DNA of 49,738 nt from UBA1149 sp963579235 (lineage in GTDB: Bacteria; Desulfobacterota; Binatia; UBA1149), in contig CAUZFM010000006.1 of assembly GCA_963579235.1 (NCBI GenBank), positions 1 to 49,738 of the forward strand. Reading direction: 5' to 3'. The notes beneath the pieces are model-generated. The model ran no database searches. It saw only the letters and a program-made list of their open reading frames with translations, and was not told where the DNA came from. Below, one piece after another: positions 25,674 through 34,500 of the stretch. Made by a program: the position numbers and the translations under genes. The first letter of the stretch is position 1. Each line of letters opens with the position of its first letter.

Positions 25674-26587
25674 CAGGCCACGCTCGCGAATATGTCTCTG
25701 AGTGAAAACAAGGGTTTGAAACCCGTGGCTTTTACGAAACGGCTGCCGTCAACGGTACACGGGTATTTTATGAAGTCCATGGCCGCGGGCGGGAAGTCAT
25801 AGACGCGGAAGCGAAAAAGCTCGCGGATGATGAGATGGGCCAGCGGTTCCGGTACCGATATGCGCCGCCGTTCGATTTCGTGTATCGCAGTTTTCAGGGG
25901 TACCGCGCCCGGCCCGGCGACGTTGAATACGCCACGTAGCTGTTTTTCTATGGCTAGCGCGAGCGCCTCGCACACGTCTTCTTCGTGTATGAATTGCAGC
26001 ATGGGGTTGAAGCCGGTCACTGTCGGCACGATGTCCAATCCTAGGTAGCTGCCGATGGAACTGTGCACGTAGTAGCCCAGCGTGTTTACCGGCCGCAGGA
26101 TCGACGTGGAGATCTCCGGGTATCTCCACAGGAAACTCGAGACCAGGCCTTCCACCTCGGCGAGGTCGCGGATGTCGGGGAAATTGCGCGCCACGTTGAG
26201 AGGGCTGTCCTCGTCCATGTACATGGGGTTTTCAGGCAACGCGCCGTAGACGTAGGCGCTTGAGAGTACGACCACCTGCTTGACCCCGTAGCGGGCGCAG
26301 GAGTTGAGTAAGCGGCGCGTCCCAGCGACGTTGACCTCGTGGCGTAGTTTGTTGCTGCCGCGAAAATGACGCACAAAGGCAAGGTGCACCACGGCGTCCG
26401 GGCGGTTCTTGCGCAGCACGTCTTCGAACTTTTTCTTGCGCAGGTCGAGAGTTTTTACGTCAACGTATTCGGGTGCGCCCTCCCATGGGACGCGGTCCAC
26501 GCCGGTGATCTGCCAGCCCTCTGACAGCCTCTTGGCGAGCAGCCGGCCCTGCCCGCCCGAGATCCCGGTTATGAGTAGCCTTTTCAT
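25673..26587 (-). CDS. NAD-dependent epimerase/dehydratase-like SDR with degenerate catalytic residues
   Basis: A 304-residue extended SDR. The N-terminal nucleotide loop is LLITGISGGQGRLLAKRL and the fourth strand is VVVLSSAYVYGA. Where active members have YxxxK before an acidic AE(V/M)E helix, this protein reads FPDIRDLAEVE (about 136-146), so neither Tyr nor Lys is present at the expected place. It may be a binding or regulatory homologue, or use other residues. It opens the operon with the acyltransferase and patatin genes. The ATG at 26587 begins MKRLLITG directly and follows GCAGGGCGA; a longer reading to 26626 is possible but would enter the divergent promoter gap of 54 bases. Confidence 0.8.
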   Translation of the reverse strand: MKRLLITGISGGQGRLLAKRLSEGWQITGVDRVPWEGAPEYVDVKTLDLRKKKFEDVLRKNRPDAVVHLAFVRHFRGSNKLRHEVNVAGTRRLLNSCARYGVKQVVVLSSAYVYGALPENPMYMDEDSPLNVARNFPDIRDLAEVEGLVSSFLWRYPEISTSILRPVNTLGYYVHSSIGSYLGLDIVPTVTGFNPMLQFIHEEDVCEALALAIEKQLRGVFNVAGPGAVPLKTAIHEIERRRISVPEPLAHLIIRELFRFRVYDFPPAAMDFIKYPCTVDGSRFVKATGFKPLFSLRDIFASVA

Positions 26588-26641
26588 TCGCCCTGCGTTT
26601 ATTGCAAAAGAAACAGTTACTGGCAATGGGAAGCGCTGCTG

Positions 26642-27616
26642 TTGACTGATTTAAGTGAAAGTTCGTTCGAGGGATGCCTGGTCGGCATGCTTGTTGGCGA
26701 GGCCATGGGCGCACGAGTTGAAGGCCTGAGCCGGGAGGCTATAGCTCCGCGTTTCGGTGGGGTAGCGGGCCTGGCCAAGCTCACGCCGGGCGCCCCGGGA
26801 CCCGCAGCGCTGTCGACTGCGGCCGTGGCCGCCTCGCTGGTCGTGGCCCCGGATTTTGACGGTGAGGACCTCGCCCTGAGGATGTTGGCCGCCTGGGATC
26901 CGAAGCAGAGTTGGGGACAGGGCAGCGACGCGGCCCTGCGCAGACTGCGCGATGGTGTGCACTGGAATGAAGCGGGGCATTCGGTTGGTGGCAGGGAATC
27001 ATTTGGCAACGGCGCTGCGCTGAGGTCGGCGCCGGTCGGCCTGCTGCTGTCCGACGACGCCGAGACCTTGCGCTGGCTGGCCGAGGAGGCCGCCGGGCTT
27101 ACCCATCAGCACTTGTTGTCCGGAGAGGGAGCCGTGCTTCACGCGATGACGGTGGCGCTGGCCCTACTGGCTTCCGGCGAGCCCTTGTCGGGCGCTGGAC
27201 TGCTCGAGACCCTGGCGGGCGAGACCCGGACGAGGGAGTTCGCGTCTCGCTTGAAGGCCGCGGCGGCCATGGTTGGGCATTCGCGCGGCGACGCGAAGGT
27301 GATCGAGACGCTCGGCAACAATTCTTCGGCACTGGGGTCGGTGGTTACCGCCACCTGGTGTTTTGCAGAGCACAGCGACAGCTACACCGACACGGTATGC
27401 CGGGCTATGTCACTGGGAGGTTCGGTGACCTCGATAGCCGCGATGGCGGGCGCCGCCTCGGGTGCCTTCCTGGGTGTCGACGCTATACCCGCCCGTTGGC
27501 GTGACGCTGTTCCGCCCGGGGGTATAGGCGTGGCCGAGATGGTGGAGCTGGCGCGTGGCTTGTTCGATGTCGCTGCCGGGCCGGGTGAGGCAACGGCAGA
27601 CTACGACCGGGCCTGA
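26642..27616 (+). CDS. ADP-ribosylglycohydrolase-fold protein, probably catalytically inactive
   Basis: A 324-residue all-helical protein that follows the ARH/DraG family from end to end: GCLVGMLVGEAMGARVEG at the N-terminus, NGAALRSAPVGLLLSDD in the middle, AAGLTHQHLLSGEGA, and GGSVTSIAAMAGAASGAFLG near the C-terminus. Active members bind two magnesium ions through a TDDT motif and a GGDxDT motif. Here the first site reads APGPAALST (about 51-59) and the second GGSVTS (259-264), so all metal-binding Asp residues are gone. It is therefore likely a pseudoenzyme that binds ADP-ribose or a partner, as for vertebrate ARH2. The start is TTG at 26642 and is uncertain; an ATG 42 bases on is too far in. 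Confidence 0.75.
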   Translation: MTDLSESSFEGCLVGMLVGEAMGARVEGLSREAIAPRFGGVAGLAKLTPGAPGPAALSTAAVAASLVVAPDFDGEDLALRMLAAWDPKQSWGQGSDAALRRLRDGVHWNEAGHSVGGRESFGNGAALRSAPVGLLLSDDAETLRWLAEEAAGLTHQHLLSGEGAVLHAMTVALALLASGEPLSGAGLLETLAGETRTREFASRLKAAAAMVGHSRGDAKVIETLGNNSSALGSVVTATWCFAEHSDSYTDTVCRAMSLGGSVTSIAAMAGAASGAFLGVDAIPARWRDAVPPGGIGVAEMVELARGLFDVAAGPGEATADYDRA

Positions 27617-27652
27617 AGGCGACCAGCCGGCCAGGACGAAAGGAGCCGCAGC

Positions 27653-29191
27653 TCAGGAAGCCAGCTTGTTCTTCCAGCTCGACCGGTACAGCAGGTTGAG
27701 AACCTTGCGCAGGACGCCGGCCAGCACCTTGGGTGCCGGGTACCAGATGGGTTCTTTGTTAGTACCGAAGCGATCGATGACGATGGTCTGCTGACTGCAG
27801 AACTTGCGTATGCCTTCTTCGCCGTTGCGCCGGCCTATGCCCGATTCCTTGATGCCGCCCATGGGCACTTCGGGTATGAGCATGTGGATCATGTGGTCGT
27901 TCACGCATACCGCGCCGGCTTCTATCCTGCGCGCTATGTTGGTGGCCCCTTCCTTGTCGCGCGACCAGACCGAGGCTGAAAGACCAAAGCGCGAATCGTT
28001 GGCCAGGCGGATGGCCTCGGCGTCGTCTTTTACCTTCTGTATCGCGATCACCGGCCCGAAGGTTTCTTCCTGCATGATCTCCATGTCGTGGTTGACGTCG
28101 ACCAGTACCGTGGGCTGGTACCAGCAGCCTTCCATCTCGGGCCGGGCTCCGCCAGCGAGCACGGTGGCGCCGGCGGTGCGGGCTTTGTCCAGCTGGTCTT
28201 CGACGATGTCGCGTTGGGGCGGGTGTATTATTGACCCCACGTCGGCATCTTCGCCCTGCCCCTGGCGTATCTGGCCTACAACGTTGACTACCTTGTCGAC
28301 GAACTCGTCGTATATGTCCTCGTGGGCGTAGACCCTCTCTATAGACATGCAGACCTGGCCGAGATTGACCATGCTGCCCCACACGCAGCCGTTGGCAGCC
28401 CGGTCAAGGTTAGCGTCGGCGCACACGATGGCCGGGTCCTTGCCGCCCAGCTCCATGGTCGTGGGCTTAAGTTGCTCGGCGCAGCGGATCTGTACCTTGC
28501 GGCCGGTCTCCACGCTGCCGGTGAACGACACCATGTCGACAAAATCAATGAGGGTATCGCCGGTGCCACCCCGCCCGGTGACGGTGGCCAGCAGGCCCTC
28601 GGGCAGTCCCGCTTCGTCGGCCAGTCGGCAGCACAGTTCGGCGCAGAGCGGTGTTGCCGACGCGGGCTTTATGACCACGCCGTTACCTGCCATCAACGCG
28701 GGGATGGCCTCGCCAATGGTCAGCGTCAGCGGAAAGTTCCACGGCGTGATCATGCCGATGACGCCGCGGGGCTTGTAGGTCGAGATCGCCTTTTTTGTCT
28801 TGAGCAGGTGGGTCGAAACCTGACGGTCGGCCAGTAGGCGGGCCGCGTTGCGACCCCAGTAGCCTATGCCATCACAGATATAGAAAAGCTCGGTGGCAAA
28901 TATGTCTACCCGCGTCTTGCCGGTTTCCGAGATGACCACGTCGGCGATCTCTTCCTTGCGGGAGACGAGCAGGTCGCGGTAGTCGCGCAGCATCCTTGCA
29001 CGCTGGCTGAAGCTCAGTGCCGCCCAGACCGCCTGGGCCTCGCGGCAGCGCGCGACCACGGCTTCTACCTGCCCGCGGCCCATCTGCGGCAGGTTGCCGA
29101 CAACCTGGCCGCTCACTGGGCTCAGGATGTCGAAGGTCGGGAGGTTGGTGTCCAGGGTATCGGTCGTGCTTACTGTTGCAGGCTGGGCCAT
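27653..29191 (-). CDS. NAD(P)-dependent aldehyde dehydrogenase
   Basis: A 512-residue ALDH-superfamily enzyme oxidising an aldehyde to its acid. The signatures are intact: ITPWNFPL, VIKPASATPL, FTGSVETGRKV, general base Glu in TMELGGKDPA, nucleophile Cys in NLGQVCMSIERVY, and QEETFGPV. The C-terminus is longer than usual, with a basic, aromatic tail (LNLLYRSSWKNK) like that of membrane-associated long-chain ALDHs; membrane contact is inference. The ATG at 29191 has GAGGAGC upstream. It precedes no gene on its strand and follows the hydroxyacyl-CoA dehydrogenase by 77 bases, which suggests a shared acyl or alcohol breakdown role. Confidence 0.92.
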   Translation of the reverse strand: MAQPATVSTTDTLDTNLPTFDILSPVSGQVVGNLPQMGRGQVEAVVARCREAQAVWAALSFSQRARMLRDYRDLLVSRKEEIADVVISETGKTRVDIFATELFYICDGIGYWGRNAARLLADRQVSTHLLKTKKAISTYKPRGVIGMITPWNFPLTLTIGEAIPALMAGNGVVIKPASATPLCAELCCRLADEAGLPEGLLATVTGRGGTGDTLIDFVDMVSFTGSVETGRKVQIRCAEQLKPTTMELGGKDPAIVCADANLDRAANGCVWGSMVNLGQVCMSIERVYAHEDIYDEFVDKVVNVVGQIRQGQGEDADVGSIIHPPQRDIVEDQLDKARTAGATVLAGGARPEMEGCWYQPTVLVDVNHDMEIMQEETFGPVIAIQKVKDDAEAIRLANDSRFGLSASVWSRDKEGATNIARRIEAGAVCVNDHMIHMLIPEVPMGGIKESGIGRRNGEEGIRKFCSQQTIVIDRFGTNKEPIWYPAPKVLAGVLRKVLNLLYRSSWKNKLAS

Positions 29192-29268
29192 GTGTGGGGG
29201 CTCCTCGCGTTGGAATACAGTGACGCTATTCCCCCGCCCGGGGTGTGTCAAAAAGGCTGCCTGCCTTT

Positions 29269-30153
29269 TCAGGGGAGGTCGGGGTTGGGCACCGGTGGAC
29301 GCTCGGAGTAGTCGTAAAAGCCGAGCTTCGACTTGCGCCCCAGCTTGCCTTCTTCGACCAGGCGTTTGAGCAACGGGGTGGGTGCCATCGTGGGTTCGCC
29401 GAAAGTCTCGTGCAGGTTTTCGGCCATGGCGCAGACGATGTCCAGCCCTATGTAGTCGGCCAGCGCGAGCGGGCCCATGGGGTGGTTGGCTCCCAGCTGC
29501 ATGGCCGTGTCTATGCCGGCGATGTCGGCCAGTCCCGCTTCCAGGCAACGGATGGCGTCGACCATGTAAGGGGTGAGCAGTCGGTTGACGATAAAGCCGG
29601 TGGCGTCCTTCACTCGCACCGGTGTCTTGCCGATCTGTTCGACAAAAGCCACGACCTCGTCGAGCACGGCGGCGTCGGTGGAGTCGGTGCCTACTACCTC
29701 GACAAGCTTCATCATCGTGGCCGGGTTGAAGAAATGCAGGCCGATGAACCTGTCTTTTCTCGACACCGCGTCCTGCATGTCGGAGATCGACAGGGTCGAT
29801 GTGTTGCTCGCGAGTATGGCCCCCTCTTTGAGGATGCCGTCCGCCTCGGCGAAGCGAGTTCTTTTAATCTCGAGGTCTTCGACAATGGACTCGATGAGCA
29901 GGTCGGCATCGGCGGCCTGCGACAGGTCGTCGGTAAAGCTTATGCGCGCCAATACCGCGTCGGCGTCTGCCTGCTCGAGCTTGCCCTTGCCGACGAGCCT
30001 GGCCAGCCCCTTCTCGATCCCGGCCCTGGCCGCGTCCGACGGACCCGGGGTCGCCTTGACGAGCACGACCTCTACGCCACGCGAGGCCATGGCCTCGGCT
30101 ATGCCGGCACCCATCTGCCCGCCACCCAGTACTGCTACTTTTGAAATCGCCAT
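29269..30153 (-). CDS. 3-hydroxybutyryl-CoA (3-hydroxyacyl-CoA) dehydrogenase
   Basis: A 294-residue NAD-dependent enzyme that interconverts 3-hydroxyacyl-CoA and 3-ketoacyl-CoA. The Rossmann loop is VAVLGGGQMGAGIAEAMASR, the substrate and catalytic region is ASNTSTLSIS and GLHFFNPATMMKLVEVV (catalytic His), and GFIVNRLL plus NHPMGPLALADYIGLD complete the C-terminal domain. Length fits the short single-function form used for C4 substrates. The ATG at 30153 has GAGGAA upstream. It sits between the MDR reductase (40 bases upstream) and the aldehyde dehydrogenase, all leftward. Confidence 0.94.
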   Translation of the reverse strand: MAISKVAVLGGGQMGAGIAEAMASRGVEVVLVKATPGPSDAARAGIEKGLARLVGKGKLEQADADAVLARISFTDDLSQAADADLLIESIVEDLEIKRTRFAEADGILKEGAILASNTSTLSISDMQDAVSRKDRFIGLHFFNPATMMKLVEVVGTDSTDAAVLDEVVAFVEQIGKTPVRVKDATGFIVNRLLTPYMVDAIRCLEAGLADIAGIDTAMQLGANHPMGPLALADYIGLDIVCAMAENLHETFGEPTMAPTPLLKRLVEEGKLGRKSKLGFYDYSERPPVPNPDLP

Positions 30154-30193
30154 TTTTTCCTCGCTTGCTCCGTGGGTTTCAGCCCGGGGTTTT

Positions 30194-31348
30194 TCAGTCG
30201 TTGATACGGTAGACCGGGAACCATCCCGTGTTGCCCGCGTTGTAGTCCTTGAAGAGGGCGGGAACTTCGTCCCAGCCGTAAACGTGTTCGTCGGCTGGCG
30301 GTAGCCAGCCGTGCTCTTCGGCAAATGCCACGGCCGCCACGCCCTGGCTGTAACGCGCGTAGTGCGTGTGCACGTGCTGGTGGCGGGCGATGCACTCGCT
30401 GGCTCGCACCAGCTCAATCATCATGCCCTCTTTCCAGCCCGCCGTGGTCACCACGCCCTCACGCGCCAGGGCCTTGAGCGTGGCCCTGAATACCGGCGCG
30501 CCGACGAAGTCGATGAAGATGTTCACCATGTTGCCGTCGGTAATGTCGCGCACCTTGGCGAGAAAGGTCTTCTCGGCCGCGGTGTAAGCCTTGGTGTAGT
30601 CCTCGTCCTTGCGAAACCGTGACTTGTCAAAATACAGGTCCTTGAACTCGCGACGGTCGACCGGGCGAATACCCTGGGCCTCTATCATGGCCAGGCGGTC
30701 GTCGGTGGAAGCCACCTGGGTGACATCGCAGCCGGCGTGTTTTGCCAGCCCGAGCTCGCCCATGGTGACGCCGCCACCCCAGCCCCACACCCGCGGCCTG
30801 GGCAGGTCGGTTTCGTTGAGGAGCAAGCGCAGGGTGCCATAGGCCAGTTCCCAGTTGGACCACGCCGTTATGTAGCGCAGCGAGAACGCGGCCCACTGCT
30901 CCAGCGAGTACTTCGTGTTGCTGGGCAGGGGGATGAGCTGCGACTGGCCAAAGCGGCTTTGTTTCGCGAGCATGCCGACGGTGCCCTCGGCGTCGTAGGC
31001 AAAGATTCTCTCGGGGTAGCCGTGGGCATCGGCCTTGCCGTTGCAGAAGAGAATGGCGGTGTCGCCTTCCTTGACGGTGCTGACCTCGTCTCCAACCTTG
31101 CCCACGCGCACCACGCCGGCGTTGCCTATGACCACGCGGTCTTCGCCACGGGCCAGGCAGATGTCTATCGGCCGCCGCTCGATGGCGTGTCCCATATTGC
31201 CTTCCATGCAACCGATAAGCGGCTCCACCAGGGCTTCCTGCGGGCCGGGATCGTCGAATTCAAAAGTTTCGCGTACCAACTCGGTGCTCACCGGGCTGCT
31301 GCCTTTTTCGCCTGCGTGTAGTACCCAGGCCTCGGTTTTTACTGCCAT
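30194..31348 (-). CDS. Medium-chain dehydrogenase/reductase (zinc-type alcohol dehydrogenase fold)
   Basis: A 384-residue MDR protein. An N-terminal GroES-like domain ends near VKEGDTAILFCNG, and the nucleotide-binding domain has VWGWGGGVTMGELGLAKHAG followed by VASTDDRLAMIEAQG. The catalytic-zinc ligands of alcohol dehydrogenases (Cys, then GHE, then Cys) are not visible, as GHAIERR stands where GHE would be expected, and the structural zinc Cys cluster is also absent, so this is probably a zinc-free quinone- or enoyl-reductase-like branch. The last third is His/Tyr-rich (ARHQHVHTHYARYSQG). Its placement with 3-hydroxyacyl-CoA dehydrogenase suggests an enoyl- or acyl-CoA substrate (inference). 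Divergent from the fusion oxidoreductase. Confidence 0.8.
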   Translation of the reverse strand: MAVKTEAWVLHAGEKGSSPVSTELVRETFEFDDPGPQEALVEPLIGCMEGNMGHAIERRPIDICLARGEDRVVIGNAGVVRVGKVGDEVSTVKEGDTAILFCNGKADAHGYPERIFAYDAEGTVGMLAKQSRFGQSQLIPLPSNTKYSLEQWAAFSLRYITAWSNWELAYGTLRLLLNETDLPRPRVWGWGGGVTMGELGLAKHAGCDVTQVASTDDRLAMIEAQGIRPVDRREFKDLYFDKSRFRKDEDYTKAYTAAEKTFLAKVRDITDGNMVNIFIDFVGAPVFRATLKALAREGVVTTAGWKEGMMIELVRASECIARHQHVHTHYARYSQGVAAVAFAEEHGWLPPADEHVYGWDEVPALFKDYNAGNTGWFPVYRIND

Positions 31349-31572
31349 GCTTTGCCTGCTCCGCCTAGTCTTGTCGCGCCGCCCCGGGCCGGGTACCGAC
31401 GAATCGAGAAAACTAACGGTCTCCACCGGCCGGGGCAAATCGCGCGCCGGGACACGGCTGGGGCCGCTGTTTGCTGTTGCCCTTAGAAAGAGCGGGTGGT
31501 ACCGTCCCGCTGCCGCTGACATCCCCCGTATACCCTGAAAGGCATACCCCTTACGGATCGACTTACACTTAT

Positions 31573-34500
31573 ATGCTGCATCTCAAGATCCACGGATTCT
31601 CTTTCCAGGACCTCTTCGACCCGGTCCGCCTGGCCGAACTGAGCGAGGGCTTCTACTCCTGGCTGGCGGCGGCCGACGCCGAGCTCTCGGCCCGTTTTGA
31701 GCAGTACCGCTCTGGCACCGAAATTTCGGCCGTAGACGAGAGCAACCTGCTGGTGGAGATGGCCGGCAAGCAGTCGACCTTCGTTGCGCAGTTTTTCGGC
31801 ATAGAAGCGGCCGTTGGCGAGCTGGCCGATGGCGTCAAGGCGCTGGGCCCGCTGTGGCAGTTCAAGAAGCAGTTTCTCGGCAAGCGCGTAAAGAAAATCA
31901 CCGACGATGATTTGCAGGGCTTCGACGCCGACGCTTTTGACCAGGTCGTGCTCGATCTCGCGTCAGGGGCGGGGGCCACCCCGGCCGACGCCGAGCTCGT
32001 TTTTTCCGCCCTCGTCTGTGACCTGCTGGCCGATCCGGGTGACTCTCCGGCGCTTGGCGTGGTCAACGCGCTGGACGCCTGGTCGTCGGAGGGGGCCGAG
32101 GGTGAAGCGCTGGCCGATAAGTTCCTCGGCGATGCGGCCCTATGGTGTCGCGTTCGCTCCAGCCAGGGCGATCAGCAATCGCTGACCTCGGGCTGGGCCA
32201 GCTTCAAGACCCCTGAGAAAATCGACTTCAACCAGCTCGTGGAGCTCGAGCACCCGGACCCCGAGCGGCCGTGGCTCATGGAAGGCCCCACCGAAAGCTT
32301 GCGTCGTCGCGACGGCTTTGAACTCACCGACCATCGCTATGATCGCAAGCAGGTCATGTCCGAAGTCGACTACTGCATCCTTTGCCACACCCGCGACAAG
32401 GACTCCTGCAGCAAGGGCGTGTTCGGCAAGGACGGTAGCCTGTCGAGCAACCCGCTTGGCATAGAGCTCGGCGGTTGCCCGCTGGACGAAAAAATCTCGG
32501 AAATGCATGCCTGCCAGGCCGAGGGCGACAGCATCGCGGCCCTGGCGTTGATCATGATCGACAACCCCATGGTGCCGGGCACCGGCCACCGCATATGCAA
32601 CGATTGCATGAAGGGCTGCATTTATCAGAAGTTTGATCCGGTCAACATTCCCCAGATCGAAACCCGCGTGCTCACCGACGTGCTCGACCTTCCCTGGGGC
32701 TTCGAGGTCTACAGCCTCCTGAGCAGGTGGAACCCCATCAACCGTCGCTGCGCACAGACCAAGCCTTACAACGGGCGCAACGTGCTCGTGGTGGGGCTCG
32801 GGCCCGCCGGTTACACCCTTGCCCACTACCTGCTGTCGGAGGGCTTCGGCGTGGTGGGTATTGACGGCCTCAAGCTCGAACCCTTGCCCGAGGGTCTGGG
32901 TGGTCCAGAGCCGGAACCGATAGCCAATTTTTCGGAACTCTACGAGGAGCTCGACGAACGCCCGCTCATGGGTTTCGGCGGCGTGGCCGAGTACGGTATC
33001 ACCGTGCGCTGGGACAAGAACTTTCTCCAGGTCATGCGTGTGTGCCTGTCGCGGCAGCCCAGGTTCAGGGCTTACGGCGGGGTGCGTTTTGGCGGTACCC
33101 TGATGATTGAAGACGCCTGGGAGCTGGGCTTCGACCACGTCGCCATAGCCACCGGCGCGGGCAAGCCGACGGTGCTCAAGATGAAGAACAACCTTATCAG
33201 GGGCGTGCGCAAGGCGTCTGACTTCCTGATGGGGCTGCAGCTGACCGGTGCCCAGAAGAAATCATCGATGACCAACCTGCAGGTAAGGCTTCCCGCGGTG
33301 GTGGTGGGTGGAGGCCTGACAGCAATAGACACCAGTACCGAGGTCATGGCCTACTACCCGGTGCAGGTAGAGAAGACGCTGGACCGCTACGAGACGCTTG
33401 TCGAAGAGAACGGTGAGGAAACCGTGCGCGCGTTGTACTTTGGTGACGAAGAACCGGCCATACTCGACGAGTTTCTTGAGCACGGCCGCGCAATCCGTGC
33501 TGAGAGATCCCGTGCGGAGGCTGCCGGCGAGCTGCCCGACTTCGTGCCGCTGCTCAGATCCTGGGGCGGCGTGACGATGGCCTACCGCAAGGGGCTGGTC
33601 GATTCGCCGGCCTACAGGCTCAACCACGAAGAAGTGAGCAAGGCGCTGGAAGAAGGGATCTGGTACGCCGAGACGCTCAGCCCCACCGAGGCGCTGCAGG
33701 ACGAGTACGGCGCCCTCGACGGGCTGTTGTTTGAACAGCAGGCGCAGGTTGACGGTCGTTGGGCCGGCACGGGAGAGACCGTGAAGCTACCGGCCCGCGC
33801 CCTGTTTGTCGCTGCCGGCACCTCGCCCAACGTGATTTACGAGCGCGAGCATCCGGGCAGTTTTGAGATGGATGAACGCGGCAGGTTCTTCAAGCGCTTT
33901 CGGATGGAGAAGGATAGCGCCAGCCAGAACGGTGCCGGCCAGAACGGTGCTGGCCAGGACGGGCCGCCCCCCCACCCGGTGGTTGACGAGCCGCTCGAGG
34001 GCAAGCCCGGGGTGTTCACCTCGCATACGTCCGGCGCCAACGGTGGCCCGCAGCGGCTGGTTTCTTACTTCGGCGACAACCATCCCGACTACGCTGGCAA
34101 CGTGGTCAAGGCCATGGCCTCGGCCCGCGACGGTTACCCGCAGATAGTGGATCTTTTTGCCGACGAGATAGCCGGACTCGATGCCGCCGACCAACCCGCC
34201 CGCGAGAGCGAGTGGGACACCATGGCCGCTCGGCTCGAAGAAGGACTGATGCCACGCGTGCACGAAGTCATCAGGCTCACGTCCAATATCGTCGAGATCG
34301 TGGTCAAGGCACCTTTTGCCACCCGGCACTTTAAGCCCGGACAGTTTTATCGCCTGCAGAACTACGAGACGCTTGCCACCCAGGTCAACGGCACCACGCT
34401 TGCGGCCGAGGGCATGGCGCTTACGGGGGCCTGGGTCGACCGAGAACAGGGCCTGCTCTCGACCATAGTGCTCGAGATGGGCGGCAGCTCGCGCCTGTGT

